A DNA stretch of 64,000 nt from contig NZ_AP024702.1 of NCBI RefSeq assembly GCF_037076345.1, forward strand, positions 1,984,001 through 2,048,000, in the 5' to 3' direction. The position numbers and the translations under genes are program-made. The notes under the pieces were generated by a model. It saw only the letters and a list, made by a program, of their open reading frames with translations. It was not told the DNA's origin and did no database searches. Below are positions 1-9,035 of this stretch, piece after piece. Source of the stretch: Haloferula helveola (GTDB lineage Bacteria; Verrucomicrobiota; Verrucomicrobiia; Verrucomicrobiales; Akkermansiaceae). How positions within the stretch are numbered: the stretch's first letter is position 1; the number at the start of each line of letters is the position of its first letter.

Positions 1-1179
1 CAGGGAGAGAAGGAGCAAAAGCGGTGACGCGAGGAGCAGTACCACCGTGGGTAGTTTGACGGACGATGCAACGAGCATCACCACCAGCGGCGAGAGGATC
101 GCCAGGATGAAACAGATCAGTCCGATGACTCCAAAGACCTTGGCATTGGAGCGCTGCTCGGAAGGGACGGAGACGGTGGAGACGGGAGCGGTGGTCGTAT
201 TCATAGGGCTTGCATCGGGGTTGGGATTCTTTGGTGGAGCGGGTGGCGATGTTCGGACGGCGTCCACATCGGTGCGCATCTCACCCGCACTTGGATATCG
301 GCGGTCGCGCTCGCTCTCCATGGCGCGCATCACCACTTCGTCGAGTCTCGCATCGACCCCGGCCTTGCGGGAGGGAGGCGGAAAATTCCCGCGAGGCAGC
401 TCACGGGTGAGCATCTCGTAAAGCATCACGCCGAGGCTGTAGATGTCGGCGCGATGATCGGTCTCCCGACCCTCCATCTGCTCGGGAGCGCAGTAGAACG
501 GCGTGCCCATCGAGGCTCCGGTGAGCGTGAGCGACGGTTGCGGGGCACCCGCAGGATCCCCCTCGATCAGTTTGGCCAATCCGAAATCACCGACCTTCAG
601 CACACCCTTCCGGTTGATGAAGATGTTCTCCGGTTTGATGTCGCGATGCACATATCCCATGCCGTGGGCATACTCGAGGGCATCACAGATCTGACTTACC
701 GCATCGAGGGCTCCGGTCACGTCGAGTTCCCCGGAGCGGATGAGCTGGTGGAAGTCCATGCCATCGACGAACTCCATCACGATGAACCAGTGACCGGCAC
801 TCGTCCGGCCGAAATCGTGCACCCGGACGATGTTCGGGTGGTCGAGCCGTGCCATCGACTTCGCTTCCCTCTGGAAACGCTCGGCAAAGCTCGGGTCGAC
901 CTCGGCCATCTCCGGCGGCAGCACCTTGATCGCAACCTCGCGATCGAGGCTTTCCTGCACGCCGCGGTAAACCGCACCCATCCCGCCCCGGCCGACAAGG
1001 GAGACGATCCGGTAGTTGGGAAACAACGGGTCCAGTGTCTCCGGTTCGGGCGGTGACCATGAAGCGGGAACCCCCGGAAGCGTCGATCCCGCTCCAAGCT
1101 CGAAGGCCGCCTTGGCGTCGATTCCGTCGGAAACAGGCGGCTCTCCCGGAGTTTCGTGATCTGACCGTTCGTCGTTCAT
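1..1179 (-). CDS. Serine/threonine protein kinase, membrane-associated, C-terminus outside window
   Basis: The reading frame opens at an ATG at 1179 and stays open to base 1, so the protein (at least 393 residues) continues past the window. A Hanks-type kinase domain lies at about residues 55-290: glycine loop VGRGGMGAVY, the lysine in VAIKVLPPE, catalytic loop HRDIKPENIF, DFGLAKL, and the APEQ motif. A low-complexity linker follows. At least two hydrophobic segments then appear (GLICFILAILSPLVV and TVVLLLASPLLLLSL), so the kinase faces the cytoplasm and the C-terminus is in the membrane. GGAAGG lies about 10 bases before the ATG. The substrate is unknown. It stands upstream of the exoprotein cluster but is read away from it, towards the window edge. 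Confidence 0.9.
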   Translation of the reverse strand, partial: MNDERSDHETPGEPPVSDGIDAKAAFELGAGSTLPGVPASWSPPEPETLDPLFPNYRIVSLVGRGGMGAVYRGVQESLDREVAIKVLPPEMAEVDPSFAERFQREAKSMARLDHPNIVRVHDFGRTSAGHWFIVMEFVDGMDFHQLIRSGELDVTGALDAVSQICDALEYAHGMGYVHRDIKPENIFINRKGVLKVGDFGLAKLIEGDPAGAPQPSLTLTGASMGTPFYCAPEQMEGRETDHRADIYSLGVMLYEMLTRELPRGNFPPPSRKAGVDARLDEVVMRAMESERDRRYPSAGEMRTDVDAVRTSPPAPPKNPNPDASPMNTTTAPVSTVSVPSEQRSNAKVFGVIGLICFILAILSPLVVMLVASSVKLPTVVLLLASPLLLLLSL

Positions 1180-1282
1180 CCTTACATCCCTTCCTTGGAA
1201 GGAACGTGGACGCCATCACGAAAAAAGTTCGGAAATCGCGAAATCGGTGCGCCACGGCCGGAGACACAGACCGATCCGGGCC

Positions 1283-4200
1283 TCAAGGCCCTACCGAAAT
1301 CCGGTAGAACCTGCGGCCATGCCCGGCACCGCCGGAATCAATCACCTGAATGGGACCACCGGTTCCGACAAGGTCGATGGCCGGCACTCCAGCCGTCAGG
1401 ACCGGTTGCCAACTCGCCGCACCGAGATTGTCCGAGTACTCGACCGTGTAGATCCGGCCAACGACCGACGGAAAGACCAGGACGTAGTCGGCGCCGCTCG
1501 GCGACAGCGAAGTGAACCTGAGATTGCTGCCCCGATCGTTCGGATCGGTCCCGGCATCCCGCTCGTCGGCATTGATCCATCCGTCACCGTCCGGATCGGC
1601 ATCGTCGGCCGCGTCACCGACGTTCTCGGTCGTTCCGAAATGATCGAGTCGCCACTGCTGCTCGGGAGTCAGCAGCACGAGAGGGATCATCTCCTCCGGC
1701 CCGAGCGCACCATCCGTAAACCGGATGTTGTCCATGCCCCCATCGATGTGATCGGTCAAGCCGCCCCCGAACCAGCCGCGACCGAATGTCCAAGCGAAGT
1801 CCGACGCCGGCAACGCGTTGTCGGCCACACTCTGCGCGGTGATGTCCAACGACCCGATCTGCTGGTAGCCGGTGCCGTCGTCCAGCCAGAGCGAAAGCGT
1901 CGATCCGTCGCTGCGGGCGGCAAGGGCGTACCAGGTGTTGGCTTCGACCGTATAATTGCCATCGAGAATCCAGCGTTGCCCACCGACGGTCTCGATACTG
2001 ACCCGAAAACGGTCGTCGCCATCGCTATTCTGCAGATAGAAGTCGGACTCGGGTTCGCCGTGGCTTGCACCGTCGCGACCGATGAAGGTGTTCCACCCCG
2101 TCAGGCTTTCGAGAAAAACGGTGCACTCGATCGTCCATTCCTCAGGTGACCACCCGTGCAGCACGCCTTCGGTCACATATCCGTCCTGATGGTTGTCGGC
2201 ATTGAGCATGGCCAGACCGTCCCCATTCGGAGGCGCCGCGGACGTCCACGTCGGACCCGCATATGTATCGTAGCCACGCATCAGAATGCCGCTCACGGTG
2301 TCCACCGACCCGCCCGAGCCGTTCGGCTGCCCGGTCGGTGTGAACGACTGTCCGGCAACTCCGTCTTCAAAGTCCCACAGCGCGAGAGTTCCGGGAGTCG
2401 TCACCCGCACCTCGCCCGATGTCCCGCCTTCCTCGGTTCCGCTCTTCGCGGTGACCACGTAGTAGTAAACCGTGCCGGGCGAAACGGTGTCGTCGACAAA
2501 GCCGGTTCCCACCACCTCGCTCCCCACTGGCAGGTAAGGCCCCCCTTTCGTGGTCGAGCGTTTGACCTGATAGCCGGTGGCGCCCGCCGCGGCGGTCCAA
2601 CTCAGGGAAACATCTTCACCCACGACCGTGCCGGCGAGATCGGTCGGATCCAGCGCGGTGGCACCGAAGATCTGAGCGTCGTAGATGCTCGGCCAATCCG
2701 CGCTTCCTCCCGTGACCATGATCCGCACGTAGCGGGCGGAACCGGAAAACTCGTCCGCCGTGGTGTAGGGATCGGTATTTCCCGTCCGGTCGGCGAGGGT
2801 GGTGAAGTTGGTCCCGTCGGTGCTGCCTTCGATGCGGTACTGATACGACCGGGCACCATCATCGAACCATGCGATGACCGCCCGATTGACCTGCCGGACC
2901 GAGCCGAGATCGACCTGCCACCACGCCGGATACCCGGAGGAGTCGGCACACCAGCGGGTGAACACCGGATCCACGTCGTTGGCATTCACCGCGAGATTCC
3001 CGACCTGCTCAGTGCTGGCACTGGTCGGGCGGAACTGCGAGAGATTCTTCAGCGGCGTGTTCTCATTGAAGACCCGGCACTCGTAAAACGCGGCGAAGTA
3101 GCCACCGAAGTTCACACCGGTCACGGTGACGCGCACGAATCTGCCACTGACGCCGGTGAGCGGATCAACCGTCGTTCCGGAGACGCCGTTGGAGGTTCGG
3201 TCGGCCACCACCGTCCAGTCGGAGTCGTTGTTGCTGACCTCGATCTGATACTGGAATGCCGGCGAGCCGTCCTTGAACCAATCGATCTCCACACGGGTGA
3301 TCGGCTGGACGATCCCGGTATCGACGCGCCACCATTGCGGGTAGGACGCGTCAGCCGCGGTCCAGCGGTCAGCCGCGACCCCGTTGTTGCCCTTGTTGTC
3401 GTAATGGTTGGCTTCGGTCGAACTCGATGTCACCGGCCGCCCTTGGGAAACCACCGCGGGATCGGCGACCGTCTGCGGAAGCGCGTTGAGGAAGGTCCAG
3501 TGCTGGTTCCAGCTGAAGTTCCCGGCCGCATCCCATTGGGAAATCCCCTCGCCGTCGCCGGTGGCGCCGAGATTGTCGAGACCCTTGCCATTCGCCTTGT
3601 TGACGATCTTGAAGAAGAACGAGTCGGTCTGGATGATTTGCCACAACTGGCTGTCGGACGGAATGCCGCCGGCCAGCGAGGTCAGACCCACAGGCGATCC
3701 GTTACCGGTGGCTCCGAGCGAATCGAGATACTTGCCACCGGCCACGTTCTGAATCGTGAAATAGGGGGTGCCGAGCTGCAGGGAGACATTCCAAAGCTGC
3801 GAGTCGCCCGAGTTGTTCGCGTCTTGCGTCGGCTGCGCTCCTTCGGCTCCCGAGCTGGCGTTCTCCAGCATTTTCACCGCCACGCGCTGTCGCAGCCGGT
3901 AGTTGCCGGAGGCGATGCCGATCGTCTGGTCGCCACCGCCGAGATTCATGTCACGCCGGAAGGCCCCGACCGTCCCGACAAAGCGCGGGCCATTGACTCC
4001 CTCTTCGTCGTAGTTCGCACCGTCCGGCCCGTAATGGACGCCGTAGATGAACTGTCGCTCGCCCGGACCATCGTAGGCGCGACGCAGATTCACCGCATAG
4101 GTCCCATTCCAGACGCCGAAGCGCTGGTGGGCATCCCATTCAAACACCGAGCCGGTTCCCAGCCAGTGCGCCGACTCATGCATCGCGACCCGGTAGTTGC

Positions 4201-4462
4201 CCTGCCCTCCGAAGCCAATCGATCCCAGATAGTTCGCTTGGGCGGTGGGAATACCAGAATCGTAGTAGACCGGGAAGTTGTAGCCGTAAGTTGAATAATC
4301 GTTCCACGTCTGGACCGCCGCATCCATCGGACCCGTCCCCCACGGACCCGGATCACCACTCCACGAAGCCGCCCGGGCTGCCGGAGCCAAAGCAGCGGCA
4401 GCCAGGAGAAGTGTCAGGAGATATCGAGATGAAGTCGGCATGGGTCTGGGGTCTGCGGTCAC
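1283..4462 (-). CDS. Exported multidomain protein: HESAH-containing N-terminal domain, ricin-type lectin, two F5/8C, Fn3, LamG
   Basis: This is a large secreted protein of about 1,050 residues. A signal peptide (YLLTLLLAAAALAPAARA) precedes a region of about 170 residues with an HESAHWLG motif (residues 95-102) that resembles zincin metallopeptidase or pseudo-peptidase sites. No clear third metal ligand is visible. Then come a ricin-B-like lectin (about 205-330, with repeated SQLWNV/SQLWQI motifs), two discoidin/F5-8C-like domains (about 335-600), an Fn3 domain, a LamG domain (about 690-890) and a C-terminal module with DPDGDGWINADE. The upstream gene ends at 4459 and the GTG at 4462 overlaps its stop as GTGA. 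An ATG at 4441 fits the signal peptide better, so the start is uncertain. Likely role: binding, and perhaps cleaving, surface glycans or glycoproteins. Confidence 0.85.
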   Translation of the reverse strand: MTADPRPMPTSSRYLLTLLLAAAALAPAARAASWSGDPGPWGTGPMDAAVQTWNDYSTYGYNFPVYYDSGIPTAQANYLGSIGFGGQGNYRVAMHESAHWLGTGSVFEWDAHQRFGVWNGTYAVNLRRAYDGPGERQFIYGVHYGPDGANYDEEGVNGPRFVGTVGAFRRDMNLGGGDQTIGIASGNYRLRQRVAVKMLENASSGAEGAQPTQDANNSGDSQLWNVSLQLGTPYFTIQNVAGGKYLDSLGATGNGSPVGLTSLAGGIPSDSQLWQIIQTDSFFFKIVNKANGKGLDNLGATGDGEGISQWDAAGNFSWNQHWTFLNALPQTVADPAVVSQGRPVTSSSTEANHYDNKGNNGVAADRWTAADASYPQWWRVDTGIVQPITRVEIDWFKDGSPAFQYQIEVSNNDSDWTVVADRTSNGVSGTTVDPLTGVSGRFVRVTVTGVNFGGYFAAFYECRVFNENTPLKNLSQFRPTSASTEQVGNLAVNANDVDPVFTRWCADSSGYPAWWQVDLGSVRQVNRAVIAWFDDGARSYQYRIEGSTDGTNFTTLADRTGNTDPYTTADEFSGSARYVRIMVTGGSADWPSIYDAQIFGATALDPTDLAGTVVGEDVSLSWTAAAGATGYQVKRSTTKGGPYLPVGSEVVGTGFVDDTVSPGTVYYYVVTAKSGTEEGGTSGEVRVTTPGTLALWDFEDGVAGQSFTPTGQPNGSGGSVDTVSGILMRGYDTYAGPTWTSAAPPNGDGLAMLNADNHQDGYVTEGVLHGWSPEEWTIECTVFLESLTGWNTFIGRDGASHGEPESDFYLQNSDGDDRFRVSIETVGGQRWILDGNYTVEANTWYALAARSDGSTLSLWLDDGTGYQQIGSLDITAQSVADNALPASDFAWTFGRGWFGGGLTDHIDGGMDNIRFTDGALGPEEMIPLVLLTPEQQWRLDHFGTTENVGDAADDADPDGDGWINADERDAGTDPNDRGSNLRFTSLSPSGADYVLVFPSVVGRIYTVEYSDNLGAASWQPVLTAGVPAIDLVGTGGPIQVIDSGGAGHGRRFYRISVGP

Positions 4463-7400
4463 TCATCCACCTCCGCACGGAGACGCATGAAGCCGCGGCC
4501 ACTCGGTGAATCTTCGATCGCGACGTCGTAACGCCAAGTGAGGATTTCGAAGTCGCCATCCGGTACCGGAGCACCGACCGGGATCGCGTGGGCGGTCGCC
4601 GCAGGGAGCGACAATTCCGACGGGGTCGCGCCGGCTTCGGCAATGAGCGCCACGCCGTTTCGGTCCGTTCGCACGCGGGCACTGATCGTGAGGTAGTGCT
4701 TGTCGCCGGCGAGACCCATCTCGGCCGCGCTCCGCACCACACCTTGCGGCAACGAGTTCGGACCGGGGGCGAGCGGATTACTTCCAAAAAGGAATTCGAA
4801 GACATTGGCGAGGCCGTCGAGATCCGCGTCGATCTCCGGCAAATCCTTGCCGACGGGGAACGCGATCGGACCGGTCCAAGCATCGTAATCGGAAACCGGA
4901 ACAATCACCGGATCCAGCGGAACGGTCAGTGACGCCACCTCCGCGGCAGAGAGGCCCCGGTTGTAGATCCGGAATTCATCGATCGCGCCATTGAAAAACG
5001 GATCCGCGCCGAACTGGCTGTCGCCGAGAAAGTTTTGAGTCGGTGCCACCTGTCCGGGATCGATCGAGATTGGCTGGCTGTCGACCAACACTCCGTTAAC
5101 GTATAGCGAGCCGGTGTTGCCAACCAAGGTCACCACGACATCCGCCCACTCGCCGACCTGGAGCGCAAGCGCGTTGAGCTGCTGCTCACCACCTCCATTC
5201 TTGATCGTGAAGCGAAGGAACGGGCCGGTCTTCGGGGTCAGGAAAAAATAGGCACCGGTTCCGGTGCCGAAGTCGAAGAGCCGTTGCCAGTCACCGCCGC
5301 CGTCCCACCGAACGCGCGCGGCAAACGTGACGTCGCTGGTGCCGTTCATCATGCCCGAAGGCAAGGTCGCGAAGTCGTCCGCTCCATCGAGGTCAAGCGC
5401 CTGACCGGTACCGGCCCCGATGTAGCCCGGGCCACCGAATGTCGTTCCGTGATATCCACCCGCCGAATCAACCGCGTTGCCATCGAACTGGTAGTGCGCG
5501 AGCAGGCCGGGCGGGGCGCTGACCACAATCGTCATCGTGACCTCCGCGATGTATCCGGCCGGGTCGGTCACACGCACGACGAAACGGTTGGTCCCGGCAT
5601 CGGCATGGGAGGGCACGCCGGAAATTCGGCCGTCCGGGTCGACGGTCAGCCAGCGAGGGCCTCCGACCTTCGAGAAGGTGAGTCCAGTGCCGCCGTTGGG
5701 ATCGGTGGCGCTGCCACCGATCGAATCCTGATACGCCAGATCCGGTGTGGCGGCGGGTTTGTTGATCGGATCCACCGAGAAAGCTGGTGGCCGCTGGGCG
5801 GAGTTCGCCAGTTGGCCGATCGCCGTGGCGTCGAGCACATGGTTGAAGATCAGGAACTCGTCGACCTTCCCGTCGAACAGGGGATCCGGCCACTGGCTCT
5901 TCCCGATGTAGTTCGTTTCGTGTGGAAAATCGCTGGGCTTGATCGAGATTGCCTTGGAGTCGGCCAATGCGCCGTTGACGTAAAGCTTCCCCTGACCGCC
6001 ACCCAGCGTCACCGCGACATGCACCCACTGCCCGGTCGGCAACGCGGGAGTGACAAGGCTTTGTTCGGGGCCGCCGTTCTTGATTCCGAAGTGGATGTTC
6101 ACCGATCCACCCCCGGACCTCGGACTGAGGAACATGTAGCGGTCGGTGCCGGTGCCGAAGTCGAACAGGCGCTGCCATCCGGCGGTCGAGTCGCGACGGA
6201 ACCACGAGGCGATCGTGATCTCGTCCAAGTCCGCCACGCCTTCCGGAAGGGTCACGAAGTCGTCGGCACCATCGAGGTCGATGGCCGAGCCATTCACTCC
6301 CGTGGCGTAGGCCGGCGATCCACTGGTCGTTCCGTGCAGCGTGCCTGGATTCGAAGTCGCATTGCCGTCGAACGCGTAGCGAGCGACCAACCCGGCCGGC
6401 TCCCCGACTGTCACCTCTAGCGTCGTTGTGCTGAACTCGCCGGCGCTGTCCGTCACCCGAACCAGCGTCGGCACCATGCCCACATCGCCGATACCCGGAA
6501 CTCCGCTGAGAGTCCCGTCCGGGGCAACCGTGAGCCATGCCGGGCCGATCACCTTGCTGAAGGTGAGTCCTCCGGAGCCGCCACTGACCGCAGCCGCGAG
6601 GCTACCGGTGTAAGGCAAGCGCGTGGTCGCGGTGTCGGTGTAGCGCGAGGCGGCGAAAGACGGAGGAGTCGCCGCGGCAAGACCCGCCACCTCCGCGTCG
6701 CTGAGCGCATAGGTATGGAATCGCAGGCTGTCGAGCTTGCCACCGAAGAGTGGATCCTGCGGCCACTGGCTCTTGCCGAGGTAGTTGAAGTTGGTTTGGA
6801 GAGCCCCCGGATCGAGGGTGAAGGACGAGTTGGTCGCCTTGAGCTGGCCGTTGACGAAAATCTTCGCGGTCGTGTCGGAAATCGTCACCGCCACGTGGGT
6901 CCAGGCACCGACCGCCGGCAGAGTTGGAGTCTCGACTTTCTGGTCGACCCCGTTCTGTCGGATCGTGAACGACATGGTGTTGCCCGACGACTTCGGCGTG
7001 AGGAACACATAGTTGTCGGTTCCACCATTGCCGAAATCGAAGATCCGCTGCCAGTTGCCGCCGCCGTTCCAATTGACCCAGCCGGCGAAGGTGAAGTCGT
7101 TGCTGTCACCCAGCGGCTCGGCGAGTTGGACGTAATCATGCTGGCCGTCCAACGAGATCGCCTCGCCGGTCTTCCCGGGAACGAACTGCGGAGCCCCGAC
7201 GGCCATGCCGTCGTTGCCATTGAACAGGCGGTCGCGGAGATCGCCGTCGAAGTCGTACTCGGCCGCCGCCGACATACCGGCCGAGGGAACGACCTGTTGA
7301 TACCCGATCGGCGACTGGTGGTCGCGGTACATGGCACCCATCGGTGTGAGGCTGCCGTCGTCGTAGTGGGTCCGGCGGAACCACTCGACATCGCTGTAGA

Positions 7401-8694
7401 TCGCGTAGCGCTCGATCCACCACGTCGAGTCCATGCGGTTGATCATCGCCTCGATCGCATTGCGGTTCTGATCGGTGTTCGGATCGTGGGCGTTGTCGGT
7501 CCAGTTCGCCCCGTTGTTGAACTCCGTCACCCAGACCGGAAGCCCGGTCATGTCGTGGACCTGCTTGAGGAAGTTGTAGAGTTGGTTGGCGGCTCCCACC
7601 GGGTCGTCCTTGTTCCAGTAGGAGCGGTAGTAGTGGACGGGAACGTAATCGACGCGATGGCCGGCGGTGTTCGCCTTGTTCATGAAATCCTCAAGCCACC
7701 AGAGGCCGCCATCGGTCACCGCCGGCGCACCGACGCGCAGGCCGGTGCCCATCAGTTCCGGCCAGACCGACACCGCAACGTCCCGTGAGCCGTCACCAAG
7801 GGTTGTGTAGGCATCTTCCACCGAATTGTCCGGCTCGTTGAATCCTGACACATGGTTCACTCCGCGCGCCCTCCAGTCCTGATTGAGGCTTGGCCACCAG
7901 CGCTGCTGCTTGATCGCCACATACTCCCAGTTGGAGGTCGATTGGGAGTTGATGTTCCAGTTGTAGTTCCAGGCCGCGTTCAGCGCGTCCGGGCTGGTGT
8001 CGCAAGTCCCCTTCTTGCTCACCCAACGCCACGGGAAGACCCGCACGAAACTTGTCGCGTTGTTGAGATCACGATGGATCCGACCGATTTCGAGGTCACC
8101 ATCCGCCGCGACGTAGTTGCGGGTGATTCCGGCACCGTTCGGTTCGCTGGCGAAAGTCGCCATGTAGCCGCGCTTCAGCTTGAAGGAAGTGATGGCGTCG
8201 TTGAATGCGCCAAGTTCCTGCCACCCGTAGTTGGTGTACTGACGCAACGTCCTGGAATTCCCGGTGAACGAAACCCCGTCGAACACCGTCAACGGCCGGA
8301 AGTCCGGACCGTGGGGAATGATGATCGTTCCTCCGCCATACTGCACCACCCGGACATTCGAGCTGGGATCGGCCGCCGCACCATCGACCCGGAACTTCCC
8401 AAGTTGGCCGGAAGCCACATCGGCGGGTTTCAAACCGGTCAGCACAACCCACGAGTCCGGCGAGTTCAGGTGAATCGTCGAGCCGGCGATCGGATCTCCC
8501 GAACCCGTGATGCGCAGCTCCGACCGGCCCTCCAAGGTCACGGTGACACCCGGCAGGGTATCGTAGGTCTGGACGCCTCCCGGGATGTCGAGGGCGGATG
8601 CGACCCCGAGCAGCGCGCTCCCTGCCGCGGCGAGGCCGATGGCGAGGAGCCGCGCTTGCGCTCGGAGCGGTTGCGGGCAGTGATGGGTTTTCAC
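4459..8694 (-). CDS. Secreted GH128-like (Asl1-type) glycosyl hydrolase with three LamG domains
   Basis: The product has 1,411 residues and starts at a GTG. It has a signal peptide (ARLLAIGLAAAGSALLGVASA), an N-terminal beta-rich region to about residue 200, and an Asl1/GH128-like TIM-barrel domain at about 215-470. Candidate catalytic glutamates are E287 in SGFNEPD and E391 in WVTEFN, in the usual order of acid/base and then nucleophile. Three LamG-like domains (about 490-695, 775-975, 1070-1265) alternate with putative-Ig (He_PIG-like) repeats such as SGVPGIGD and SGVPSHAD. A C-terminal module follows. Known GH128 enzymes cut beta-1,3-glucan, so a laminarin-like substrate is an inference. 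The GTGA overlap with the next gene indicates one transcript. A hairpin lies just upstream of the start. Confidence 0.87.
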   Translation of the reverse strand: MKTHHCPQPLRAQARLLAIGLAAAGSALLGVASALDIPGGVQTYDTLPGVTVTLEGRSELRITGSGDPIAGSTIHLNSPDSWVVLTGLKPADVASGQLGKFRVDGAAADPSSNVRVVQYGGGTIIIPHGPDFRPLTVFDGVSFTGNSRTLRQYTNYGWQELGAFNDAITSFKLKRGYMATFASEPNGAGITRNYVAADGDLEIGRIHRDLNNATSFVRVFPWRWVSKKGTCDTSPDALNAAWNYNWNINSQSTSNWEYVAIKQQRWWPSLNQDWRARGVNHVSGFNEPDNSVEDAYTTLGDGSRDVAVSVWPELMGTGLRVGAPAVTDGGLWWLEDFMNKANTAGHRVDYVPVHYYRSYWNKDDPVGAANQLYNFLKQVHDMTGLPVWVTEFNNGANWTDNAHDPNTDQNRNAIEAMINRMDSTWWIERYAIYSDVEWFRRTHYDDGSLTPMGAMYRDHQSPIGYQQVVPSAGMSAAAEYDFDGDLRDRLFNGNDGMAVGAPQFVPGKTGEAISLDGQHDYVQLAEPLGDSNDFTFAGWVNWNGGGNWQRIFDFGNGGTDNYVFLTPKSSGNTMSFTIRQNGVDQKVETPTLPAVGAWTHVAVTISDTTAKIFVNGQLKATNSSFTLDPGALQTNFNYLGKSQWPQDPLFGGKLDSLRFHTYALSDAEVAGLAAATPPSFAASRYTDTATTRLPYTGSLAAAVSGGSGGLTFSKVIGPAWLTVAPDGTLSGVPGIGDVGMVPTLVRVTDSAGEFSTTTLEVTVGEPAGLVARYAFDGNATSNPGTLHGTTSGSPAYATGVNGSAIDLDGADDFVTLPEGVADLDEITIASWFRRDSTAGWQRLFDFGTGTDRYMFLSPRSGGGSVNIHFGIKNGGPEQSLVTPALPTGQWVHVAVTLGGGQGKLYVNGALADSKAISIKPSDFPHETNYIGKSQWPDPLFDGKVDEFLIFNHVLDATAIGQLANSAQRPPAFSVDPINKPAATPDLAYQDSIGGSATDPNGGTGLTFSKVGGPRWLTVDPDGRISGVPSHADAGTNRFVVRVTDPAGYIAEVTMTIVVSAPPGLLAHYQFDGNAVDSAGGYHGTTFGGPGYIGAGTGQALDLDGADDFATLPSGMMNGTSDVTFAARVRWDGGGDWQRLFDFGTGTGAYFFLTPKTGPFLRFTIKNGGGEQQLNALALQVGEWADVVVTLVGNTGSLYVNGVLVDSQPISIDPGQVAPTQNFLGDSQFGADPFFNGAIDEFRIYNRGLSAAEVASLTVPLDPVIVPVSDYDAWTGPIAFPVGKDLPEIDADLDGLANVFEFLFGSNPLAPGPNSLPQGVVRSAAEMGLAGDKHYLTISARVRTDRNGVALIAEAGATPSELSLPAATAHAIPVGAPVPDGDFEILTWRYDVAIEDSPSGRGFMRLRAEVDE

Positions 8695-8701
8695 GGGACG
8701 T

Positions 8702-8727
8702 GCCGGGTGGGGTTTCTGACACCCGGC
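8702..8727 (-). promoter_or_regulatory. Leader hairpin next to the GH128-like start codon
   Basis: The 8-base arms at 8702-8709 and 8720-8727 are perfectly complementary and enclose a 10-base loop. The hairpin ends 8 bases upstream of the GTG start at 8694, where a ribosome-binding site would be expected, and no clear Shine-Dalgarno sequence is present. It could modulate translation, which is an inference only. Confidence 0.35.
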
Positions 8728-8990
8728 GGTGGGTTATCGAAGATCGCCGATTCTGGGGAAAAATCACCCGAATTCGGCTTCTTCGACTGTTAGGATTGCG
8801 ACCGGGCGGCAACTTGGGTCTCTGCCGCTCCTGTCGCACTCCCAATCAAGCACTGAAGGCTCAAAGCCACTAGGCCGAGCGCGTCAATTCCGTGTAAGAT
8901 TCCGCCAAGCTACCGGAGCACGTGGAGGGCCTTCAACTCCAAGCCTCCTTCCGATTTTCCCACTGTGCCGCCGCGTCCCCCTCCCGCCCG

Positions 8991-9024
8991 CCTTCCCGTG
9001 GGGCGCCTCCGCCGCACGGGAAGG
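8991..9024 (-). terminator. Hairpin downstream of the PATR protein gene
   Basis: A perfect 10-bp stem (CCTTCCCGTG at 8991-9000, CACGGGAAGG at 9015-9024) with a GC-rich 14-base loop begins 11 bases after the stop codon of the PATR gene. There is no T-run, so it may be an RNA-end stabiliser rather than an intrinsic terminator. Confidence 0.45.
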
Positions 9025-9035
9025 GTTGAAACAAA

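Larger units (their letters stand above)
8695..9035. other. Intergenic region between PATR protein gene and GH128-like gene
   Basis: This 341-base gap holds the 3' end of the PATR gene transcript and the leader of the GH128-like gene, both on the minus strand. I see two hairpins: an 8-bp one at 8702-8727 directly before the GTG start at 8694, and a 10-bp one at 8991-9024 after the PATR stop. No convincing -35/-10 pair and no small gene were found. Confidence 0.6.

Noticed and set aside
2156-4294. Plus-strand reading frame of 712 codons over the HESAH/lectin gene
   Set aside because: Arg/Val/Gly-rich, no signal peptide or domain; antisense to a clear multidomain exoprotein.
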